Origin: Galaxea fascicularis
Taxonomy: Eukaryota; Cnidaria; Anthozoa; Scleractinia; Euphylliidae
DNA length: 64,000 bases
Assembly: GCA_948470475.1 (NCBI GenBank)
Contig: OX419345.1
Location: forward strand, 647,001-711,000
Direction of reading: 5' to 3'
The notes below the pieces were generated by a model. It did no database searches, was not told the DNA's origin, and saw only the letters and a program-made list of their open reading frames with translations. Shown piece after piece: positions 23,001 through 32,400 of the stretch (position 1 is the first letter of the stretch; the number at the start of each line of letters is the position of its first letter). The translations under genes and the position numbers were made by a program.

Positions 23001-25558
23001 AATTTCATAAAGACGGGAAGAGAAGGAATTCAAGGCCAATTCTAGCATTGGGCGGTTCAGCTTCAATGAAGAAGTTACCGCAGAAAGGTGAGGTAGGAAC
23101 GAAAGTTGATTTCAGTGGCTCAGTGAGTTTCACTCACGGTGTTTGTCACGGCAAACACTGAAACCACGTCAGCGCGTTTAGTGTGGTCTAATTGAGAGAA
23201 TATGGCGATAGATTAAGGTTGTTGAACTAATGTCTATTGGATTCTTGATGTATAGTACCTTTTAAACGCGTATTTTCTGTGCTTATCCACAGGTGTTATC
23301 GACATGAGCGAATGCAACTGTCCAGGAGAGTGCGAGAAGGTTACATATTCAACTTCCCATTCCTCAGCGTACTTTCCGTCAGCTCACTTCTGGGACACTA
23401 TTTTTCAGCTAGTTAACACGAGTGTCAGTGATGTTACTGAGACTACAAAGTTAGAAACGCATGAGTTCATGAGGTTCAGGACTTTTTCTTTTAGTTATGT
23501 TTATGAGAATATATAGTCTCCATTTGGCGCAGATATTTGTTCGCGGATATTAGGGAGTTTAAGCAACGGCTACGGCTACGGCAATGGCAACACCTCAAAA
23601 CAATGGGGTTAATGACGAAAAACAATCGTGCTGCACGTGCGGGATCCATTTAGTACAATTATTTACCGTACTCTGCAAAACAACTGTAATATTGTATGCG
23701 TTGTGTGACTCGTGTAACGGCCCCAGCATGCTTTGGAGGGTTAGTAGTTTCACCGAACACGTGTGGTACTCCGAAAACATGCAACTCGGTTGTTGTATTT
23801 TCCGTTCACATTAAAGACATTACAACAACTACGTGAACTGACCAAATTTAAGGTTTTGAAGACAACGTAGGCGCGCAGCAGTGAGTCTTTCATTCTTTAT
23901 CTGTTCTTCAAGACATTTCGTACCAATCCAGTTGCAGGATACTCCGTCCGCATTGTACAACTTGAACGAGATGGAATAATTGCAAACTACGTGCGATACC
24001 GCAAAGTTATATTTAGAAGCGACGTTTTCGTTGCCGTAGCCTTAGTCGTTGCTTAAACTCCCTAATAATTATCTGTTATGAAAAGCGAACAGTTTTCCGA
24101 TTATTATCCTTCAAATATTTCAAATATTTTGGGAATATTACCGGATATTATTATGTCACGTGATGCGTTTAGACCAATCGCTTGCGAGCGAAAATATTTG
24201 ATGGATTATAATTAACAATTATTCACCGAAGTGGAGGTGAATAGTACTTTGCTAATCACCTGCGAGTTAACCAATCAGAAAGCGCGAAAAGCACTATTCA
24301 CTTGTGTGGTATATACTAAAAACTGCTTTTGTTGCTAAATTTGACAGTGAGTATCAGCATGGAGGCGGCTTGGATCAGCTGATGCTTTATCCTTACAAAA
24401 TTTGAAAGAGGAGGAGACTTTTTAGCTTTAAATTGTTTTTGTCCCATTCTCGCATTCAACACACCGAGTTATTTGCAATTGTGTTTGATAACAGAAAAAC
24501 ATAGCAAAAAACATACTTCTCTTTCTTATTTCGCTCGCAAACTGAATTTCGGCGAAAGAGGACACTTTATTTATCGTTATTATGGCATGATCCAGTCAAT
24601 GTGTATTAAAATTATGTTTCCTGCCAGGAAACGCTTGCTCAAGCTGAACATTTTCTACCAAAGTCTTTCAACTGAAGTAACTGAGCAAAAGCCAACCTAT
24701 GACATCCACGACTTTGCAGGTAGATTCATTCGTAACAAATCATTCGTAACGAACATTGTTTTGCCTCAGCAATAATTCAGCTGTGCAGCCACAAAATCGT
24801 TTGGGAATAATATTCGTCCTTAGTCTTTCGTAGCATGCATTAGGCAGACACTGAGGCCTGTGTACGACATTGAACTGAGGCGCTTACCATTTACACGATC
24901 CATCCGGGTGGAAATTTTAGGTGTAATTCAATATTGCAGTTTGTCCAAACGCAAAATGGATAAAAAGAACCGAGAAAATGTATTGATTTAGCCAATGCCC
25001 CATAATTTCTCAAACGTTCCACATGGATTTTCCAACCAGAAGGACCCCTAGAGTTGCAGTGAATGGTATCGAGTCCTGGGAACAATGTTTCCGTTTCAAT
25101 TAGACACGCGCGAACATCAGGGATTCAGGCTCCTGGTAGATGCCCAAATCATGACCTGATATGTTAATATTACCAGTGAGAATTTTTCATTTCCATGCAA
25201 GAGTTTTTGACTTGCAACTGCAGAGGACAGGCATGGCACCCAACAAAAAATGTATCCAAAAAGAATACATCTTTCATCCGTCCATTCGTTCTTGTACTTT
25301 TTGCTGACCTTGTGCGCTTTATGTTGTTCAAAATTTTAGAGAAAAATATTGTACTCCAGTTTCTTGTCAATTGAGATATCAACTTGCTGTTTCCTTTGTA
25401 CTCGCCTTTTAGCTGACATCGGTGGTAACATGGGTTTGTTCCTTGGCTGCAGTGTTTTGACAGTGTTTGAGTTCGTTGATCTACTCATCAGGATTTGCGC
25501 CACCAGTTTGAGGAGAAAAGATTCTAAAAAGATGAAATCAAAGGATACTCACCTGTGA
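20089..25558 (+). CDS. Acid-sensing ion channel-like DEG/ENaC subunit, 7 exons
   Basis: Exons: 20089-20664, 20950-21201, 21707-21860, 22884-22949, 23293-23473, 24628-24719, 25413-25558 (TGA). The join is in frame and gives 488 residues, a usual ASIC length. The family forms trimeric, amiloride-sensitive sodium channels gated by protons or peptides at the plasma membrane. Visible marks: the gating His-Gly pair in SYTTLHGFHF; TM1 ILWLLLMMVCLLILTL; the post-TM1 signature FPAVSICNQN; CYTFNSG in the extracellular domain; the cysteine-rich thumb and knuckle (SRCLSECNVKRLIDLCKCRF, KFCNLDELRTCVLPSYG, SECNCPGECEKVTY); and TM2 with the Gly-x-Ser filter as GCS in DIGGNMGLFLGCSVLTVFEF. The small exon 4 was placed by phase and by the family pattern; its acceptor is a tandem AAGAAG. 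The exon 2 donor (AAG|GTCATG) is weak. The start ATG is the first in the open frame, followed by a second ATG two codons later. In cnidarians such channels include peptide-gated ones; which ligand applies here cannot be told. Confidence 0.94.
21392..21547. mobile_element. Foldback element, copy 2 (channel intron 2)
   Basis: The same palindrome as 2765-2920, with AATAGGCCATTTTCGTATTC at the left end inverted at the right, and the same AT-rich loop. A few substitutions distinguish the copies. Confidence 0.85.
22262..22676. mobile_element. MITE with about 40-base terminal inverted repeats (channel intron 3)
   Basis: GAGGCTCGCAGTAG through GGCTTTGGGGTGTACCT at the left is inverted at the right (AGGTACACCCCAAAGCC to CTGCGAGCCTC). 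The interior has no convincing frame. Confidence 0.75.
22684..22820. mobile_element. Small inverted-repeat element
   Basis: TAACCTGAGTATCA and its inverse TGATACTCAGGCTA bound a C-rich 130-base stretch next to the preceding MITE. Confidence 0.5.
23514..24216. mobile_element. Outer repeat element split by a nested MITE
   Basis: The left end AGTCTCCATTTGGCGC and the right part CACGTGATGCGTTTAGACCA then GATGGATTATAATTAAC also occur, in the same order, at 32461-32688. Here they are separated by the 516-base element at 23550-24065. The two locations are therefore copies of one family, and this one was interrupted by a later insertion. Confidence 0.7.
23550..24065. mobile_element. Nested MITE with TTAGGGAGTTTAAGCAACG ends
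   Basis: TTAGGGAGTTTAAGCAACG at the left is exactly inverted at the right, and similarity continues through GGCTACGGCAA. TA is present on both sides. It lies inside the outer element in channel intron 5. Confidence 0.8.
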
Positions 25559-25984
25559 TTCATTATCCGGAAGTGGATAAGCTGCTGCCAGGAGATTCCA
25601 GCTGTGAGCGCAGCCTGAAAACCCCTCCACAAAGTTCTGTTCTCAGATTTGTCACCAGGTCCCTAAACACTGTGCAGGATTGATGTTCAGATAAAAATTG
25701 TCAACTTTGAAGTTTGGAAGCATCAACAGCAAGTTGAAAACAGTCCAGGTTTCAGTTTTACCTGCTTTAAACGGCCTATTTTAGTAATGTTTTAATACGT
25801 ATTCAATGTAATGAGATTTTCGGCAAGTATTTGGTCGGCGCAACCTCAGGAGAGGCTTCACTCATAAGAGGTGCCTTTCCATCTTTTTGCTGTGGATAAG
25901 AGAGAAATTTAAAATCTAAGATTTTGAAAGGATCGTAAAAATTGATTACAACTCAAAAGGATTGAATGTCAACGTAATTGATAC

Positions 25985-26670
25985 GTTTACGCTTACCCCC
26001 AAGAGAAGCTTGGTTGCCGTATTTGAGAAAATGGTTCACCGCCCCCCCCCTGGCAAAAAAATGCCCGTACGCCTATGCACTTGTACGTCCTAAGCTGGAG
26101 TATGCCAGTAGTGTATGGAACCCTCACACGCAGTGTAACATCGACAAGATGGTCCAACGTCGTGCAGCCAGATTTGTTCACAACAATTATTCGCGTTTCA
26201 GCCATGTTTCTCCAATCATCAAAGCCCTGGGATGGCACTCCTTGGAATACCCTAGACTGACCAACCAAGTGTTTATGGTCTATAAGATCTTTAAAGGACT
26301 TGCTGGTATTTCCTTACCACCTGAAGTATCTTGTAATATGAGAGTTTCAAGACTTCCGAATTGTGCCCCATTTTGCCATCTTGCCACTCTGAATGATACT
26401 TATAAATATTCTTTTCACCCTAGAGCTATAAGGACTTGGAACAATTTACGTTTATCTTTAATTCCTGATTCACTTGATGAATTTGAGGCCATAATTTCAG
26501 GCATGTAGGATATTACTATGATGTCTATTTTTGTTGTTGTTATTGTTATTTTAATTGGTTAATTTTATTGAGGGTTCATATGTACATATATTTTTATATT
26601 TATTTATTTCTGTTTTTGAAACTCCTAGTATAGTTCTGCTGTTTTAGGAGTATACTTATTAAAGATTTGA
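25985..26670 (+). mobile_element. LINE fragment: C-terminal end of a non-LTR reverse transcriptase
   Basis: The frame from about 26075 to the TAG at 26506-26508 reads LVRPKLEYASSVWNPH, then VQRRAARFVHNNYSR, LGWHSLEYPRLTNQVFMVYK, and YKYSFHPRAIRTWNNL. This is the typical tail of CR1/L2/Jockey-type LINE reverse transcriptases, which copy their RNA into DNA at a nicked target. Fingers, palm and endonuclease are absent, so this is a dead 5'-truncated copy, ending in a 3' noncoding tail (TATTAAAGATTTGAAACC). The first 30 codons of the open frame, including a C-rich run at 26041, are not family-like. Confidence 0.9.
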
Positions 26671-26840
26671 AACCCACCCCTTATTTATGATTTGAGAAGA
26701 AACTTATAAAGATGATGTGACTGAATAACTTTTCACCAGCTTTTACCGCCAATAGAGGTCCGTATAGTTTTTGACTTGAAAGATACAATAATAACTAAAA
26801 TACTGTGATGTAGTGCCAAAAAAGAGACCCTCATAATCAC

Positions 26841-26946
26841 CTGTATGGTGTACGGCATGCTCACAGCACCAAGGGCCATCTCCTTTTTCAGCTGGCACTC
26901 ACAAGCACTTCGTGCGCGTCCTTCCTCACTCCCATTGCTGTCTTTT
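26841..26946 (-). CDS. Orphan exon-like open frame
   Basis: On the minus strand ACTTTTTCAG precedes and CAG|GTGATT ends a 106-base block coding KDSNGSEEGRARSACECQ and LKKEMALGAVSMPYTIQ. It has two good splice motifs and non-random amino acid use, but no partner exon was found nearby and I do not recognise the sequence. It lies just upstream of EIF3I on the opposite strand. Confidence 0.2.
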
Positions 26947-27219
26947 CTGAAAAAGTGCAATTAAGACCCCAAACCTACACTGTAGCTATAGTTATTTTCT
27001 ATTGCTTTCTGGGTAATTTAACAAACAAAGAAAAAGACAAAAAAGCAAAGTGTGCCAGGGAAAGCCTGGGGTATGGAAGTAGCCGCTGACCAGTAACTCA
27101 TCCGACACTGGAGTCTCTGGTGAGTAACAAACTCATGCTTCATCTAAGCTTCGAACCGGTTTAGAGGACAATATTTTACAAACATTCTCTTACTGTTTCG
27201 GGAATTCGATTGCCTGACT

Positions 27220-29404
27220 ATGGTGAGTTTTCGTCGATTGATTCCGTATGAATCGTAATGAAATGAATTTAGTGGTTAGAAGACGTCGTGGAAGTCTAAA
27301 AAAAACGAGTGAACGTCACTTCCATGTAAATTTTCTTCTCTCTTGCTTCCCCATAAGCTTACCTTAACTTAATTGTGCAGGTCTCACATCTAGCTATCCT
27401 CAGTTACGGCTAAGTTTACCATGAAATAGGTGAACTTCTGAAGCAGATGATTTTATTACTTTTTCAGAAAATGGCCGTATAATATATAACTGATTTACAA
27501 TATAGTCTGAAGAAAAGTCTGTTTTCGCAGTGGAGAAATGAAAGCGTAAGACTTTGCTTCCACTGATCGTCTGTAAGGGAAGCTGCCAGTTGATTGAGCC
27601 TTGTTTTCTTAACAGTATGTTGTTAGTCAATTATTAGAAGGATACTTATACTATTTCTACTTAAGCTTAATTAAACTGAGGATGCACGACTAAAATAATA
27701 GTTAATGCAATGTAATCCGCATGGTACCGTCTTTTTATTCTCATAATTGCATTCACTAGTTATCTTTTAATTGTAAGTATGATGATACCTTCTGTTGGAA
27801 AAAGTCATTTGTTCTAGATAATATTTACGTCCCAAATGAAACAAAAGTTTTGCCTTCATCCTCTTTTATAATATCCTGGTGATGATTGTGACATGCTTAT
27901 ATGAATCAAAATCAATCAGCTCTCTAATCAACTTTGTGATGTGCCTATAAATAACAGAAACCTCTTCTGCTTCATGGGCATGAGCGTTCAATCACTCAAA
28001 TAAAATACAACAGAGATGGCGACTTGCTGTTTTCCTCAGCAAAAGACACAAAACCAAATGTGTGGTACTCATTAAATGGCGAGAGACTAGGGACCTACAA
28101 TGGCCACGGTGGTGCTGTTTGGTGTATTGATGTTGACTGTATCCTTTTGAATTCCTTTGTTGTTATTCTTCTATGCAATTCAGCCAGTCACTGTCAGCAT
28201 TTGTAATGTCCGATATGGCTGTTTGATTTGATAGCTCGATTGAGATGACTCTTAGTAGGAAGTGCCATTGATAACAGTGATTAGAAAGATTTCTGCACAG
28301 TCCCATACAGTCCCTGTACAGTAAGTATCCATGCGCCACTGTCATACTAACCCTGTTCCAAAAACAAATAGAGTTTGAATCACAAAATTAATGCATGGGG
28401 CTGTGTGGAAATCTTGCCAAGCAATTTTGCTGATCCAGATGGTGTTAGGAGCCCATCACTCCTGATGATTTCCATGCTCCATTTGTTGGAAGGTCAAGTT
28501 TTTTGGGCCTTTTATCCCTCCAGAAATTATTTCACTTCAATTGTTCTTTTGAAAACTTTGCCTTTTGGGGTAGAAGTGGATATTTTGCAAGGAGTCATAC
28601 ATGTTTTGTTATTTTGATGGTACATGTATCTGTTAAATTTGTTTATTAGTATTCATTTTATTGTCAACTGAGCACAAGTCATTCATGTGACGGCACTCTC
28701 ACATGAGTGATGGCACTCAGCATAATCTTCAGACTTATCGTTTCAAGCCATTAACTGTTTGGAGTGCACTTTTGTACCTAATAAGGTTGTGGTCTGTACA
28801 TTATTTCATTAATACAATTCCTCCTATAGCATATCTAATATAAGCAGCCAAAAAATTATAGCTTTACCTGTCTCACATGACACTGAGAAATACAGATGCA
28901 CTGTACAGCTGAACATCGATTATCTGGACCCGATTATCCTGACATTTTGATTTTCCAGTCTTTTCTCTCCGGTCCCCATTTTTCCATGAATATTGATTAT
29001 TAGTAAAATCCAACTAGTGGTCTATTATCAATGCTGCATTCTGATTGGTTGAGCTACTGGTAGGCTATTTGTTATAGCCCACTAGTAGCGAAAAGCGCCG
29101 GCTTTGAAAACCAAAACAATGGCGGCTGAATCGCGTTTTGCTGAAGTTTCGGACAAGTATTTGAGCTCATTATTACATAAATCTATACCAAAATCTACAA
29201 AGAATTCAGCTAAATATGGAATGAAGATATTTAATGGTAGGAATGCACAAAATAAATTTGAACTGTTGACAAATGTTACCGTAAATTTGACTCCTTTTGC
29301 AACTACTATTTCTATCGTCTTTGTTTTGGCGGCAAATAAGAATTAAAGTCTAGCTTTAACTAGCGAAAAATGTTTTGTCTCGATATTTTTTTGACCAACT
29401 AGTA

Positions 29405-29445
<41 letters not shown>

Positions 29446-32400
29446 GGCCTCTGAGTCAATAGCCCATTCGGCCTTCGGCCTCATGCCAGGGCTATTGACT
29501 CATAGCCCATTTGGGCTCGAGGAATAATTGTTAAGTAGTAGGAGTGATTTGTGGAACCCTTACTGACTGAAATTGTTTTTTCCATGAGTTTGTCTTACGT
29601 TTAAGCCTGAAAAGCATTTGCCGCATTTACAAATTGCAGCCAGTTTTAGTTTTCAAAGTGTAACTTCAGCTGGTTTGTTACTGATTCTACCTGTACGCAT
29701 AGTTTCTTTGTTGCTAAGTAACATCACATGTCTGACTAGTTATTGAGTGTGGTACACAAATACACACACAACTTCATTAATATTCATATTTTTCATAATC
29801 CGGATTCTTGATTATCCTGACTTTTTTTAGGTCTCCCAGCAAGTCCAGATGATTGACCTTTGAATGTACATGTATGTGTCTGTATTGTACCTGTAGTTTT
29901 CCATCAGGAGTATCTAGGTGGTAATTCTTTTCATGTTTAGACATGTTTATCAGAGGATGGGGTTACACAATTCCTTAATTTCTTGTCTCGCTACTTCTAG
30001 GGGAAACAAAGCATTTTATTTCAGGATCAGCAGATAACAGTTTAAGATTCTGGGATTGTGAAACAGCCACAACGTTGTCCAAATATGAGACAAAAACTTC
30101 TGTCAGGGCCTGTGGCTTTTCTTTTTGTGGTAAAAAGATTATGATGACAACAGATAAACAGATGGGTCATGACTGTGTGATCATGATATATGACATCAGA
30201 GAAGGTGTGTAGCCCACTTTTGATCATTTTTTATGTCGTACTTATTAACTGAAAGTAATACCCACGGGCATAACAAAGAAATCCAACCCACTCAGTAGCC
30301 AATCAAATCACTTGTACTATTGTTGAATATAATAATACACTGTAGTCTATAAGACTCTAAAACCAACACTTGCTCATCACACAGGGATCATGGGGCTGTT
30401 GTGATACAAAGCATGTACAGGGGATGTATGTCAACCCCTAGGGGTGCCTGTTGTTTATCCAGTCACTAACAAAAGTAGAGTTTTATGTATCTTGATATCT
30501 GGGTCTACATTTGGAGCAACAAAACCATGCAGTGCTAAACTTGTGTCAATGCATATTGTTGAAATTCTCCTCTACTCTACCACCCCAGTTCTTACACCTT
30601 TGAAGTCCACATCCTCCCAGCAGATTACTGTATGTAAGGCATACGTGTATCTTAAGACTTGTATGCGCTCTGAGATTTGTGAGTTGCTTCAAGTATTAAA
30701 CTTAGTTTACATCTGGTCTTTTATTTTGCCTAACTGCTATGAGTTTGGTCTAAGGTTCCAGGGATCCAATTTTGACCATTCCTGTGGAAGGGCCTAAAGT
30801 AACAGCTGCCCTTTGGGGTCCATTAGATCAGTACATCATAACAGGGCATGAAAACGGAGACCTTTGTCAGTGGGATACTAAGGTGAGAATTCTATTACAC
30901 CCCAATGTGGTTACTCTGGATTTCAAGTGGTAGGGATGATTGAAGGATTTTTTGGGTTTAAAATTTTCAATTCCAATTTTCAATTTTGGGTCGTAAAATT
31001 TGGCAAGAATTGGCTTGATTTACGTAGGGATTTTTTCAGGTGTTCAAAACAATCTGAAGATTTGCGGTAGTGCCCCAGGTGTAGTGCCCATATATCTTGG
31101 CCGCATAGTTCTGTGAACAAAGTGCAATCCTTTCTGGAAATTTTTGAAACTCGGCAATTCGTCATGGGATATTTTTACATTTTTGGTTCAGGGATATTCA
31201 TGGGTGTTGTTGGAAGCCCCTGGGATTTTTTTGAGTTTTGATTTTTTGCCCTGTTTGATCACATGGTTTGCACAGGCCTGGAATACTTCTTGAAAAACTG
31301 CTTGGTTCTTGAAAAGTCCTTGAAAATGATTTTGTCCTTGAAAACTCCTTGAATTTGTAGGTGCAGTGCTTGAATTTTATGTAAAAGTCCTTGAATACTT
31401 GAGACTATAGCAAAATAAGTTCATTTTTGCATCAAAAGACTAAAAAGATTGTATCACAATCTAACATTGGCAGAGAAATGCTTTTGAAGTCTCAAAAAAG
31501 GCAAAGTTTTTATAGCAGGACAATTCAGGGTTTTTCATTCAAAATATCTAAGTAACTGCACCTTTAATAGGGTTTCCCAAGTGTATTGTGAAGCCCCCCT
31601 TTGAGCAAACAAAACCACAAGAGAAATGTAGCTTGAAGCATCGTTCAAAGCGTGAATTTTATGTAACCTTGGCACTACTCATTATATTATCAAATGCATT
31701 CAAAAGATGAAAGAGGAAACTAGGAACATAATTCCCTCTACAAAGGTTGGGTGACAGTGTTCAAAGGTGACAGGAAAAAGGCCTTATGCAAATGCTGTGA
31801 TCAGATGGACTCCTTGCATTTCATGATAAAGTCCTGGAAAAGTCCTTGGTTAAAAGTTCTTTTAAACTGTATGAACCATGGATGATCCCTGCCACTTGCA
31901 TTTTACTTCTTTCACCTGTTCCTGTATCATGCTATCTAGAAAAGATCTGAGATTTTGCATTACTCTGTGGTTTCTCTGAAAAATGACAGTTAAATTGCAT
32001 TGATTTTGACATCAGGTTTTGGGCTTTTTTGTGGTATTGTTTTGAAGAAAAAAGCTAGTCTTTGCATTATGAGCAATGGCTAGTTATGTTTTTCCAGAAC
32101 CGAGAGGATGCTCAGTGTGCACAAATAATGTCACTGAAATTGTTCTCTAAAGTTTAAATGGAGGAAAACATTTCTGTGTTTACACTTGCTGCAAATAATT
32201 ATTATTTTCCTTTTCATGCATCTTACAGCAGCCAATATTAAATTATGCAATGGTAGATACTATTTTTCTTATTACTACCAGTCACTGACTCATTAAATGT
32301 TCTCTTACAGACAGGAAATAAACTGTGTACTGTTCACGAGCATACTAAACATATCAATGACATACAAATGTACAAGGACCAGACAATGTTTGTAACAGCT

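Larger units (their letters stand above)
28906..29866. mobile_element. Pogo/Tigger-like element remnant (EIF3I intron 2)
   Basis: The left end CAGCTGAACATCGATTATCT, followed by GGAC, partly matches the inverse of the right end (CATTCAAAGGTCAATCATCT, then GGAC). TA flanks both sides, and words such as GATTATCCTGAC recur near each end. No transposase frame remains, and a second element is nested at 29000-29421. Confidence 0.55.

Noticed and set aside
25993..26268. Open frame antisense to the LINE fragment
   Set aside because: It is a shadow of the reverse transcriptase frame on the other strand.
31290..31410. Repeated TCCTTGAAAA words in EIF3I intron 4
   Set aside because: Irregular low-complexity repetition without a unit length or inverted ends; not enough to call an element.
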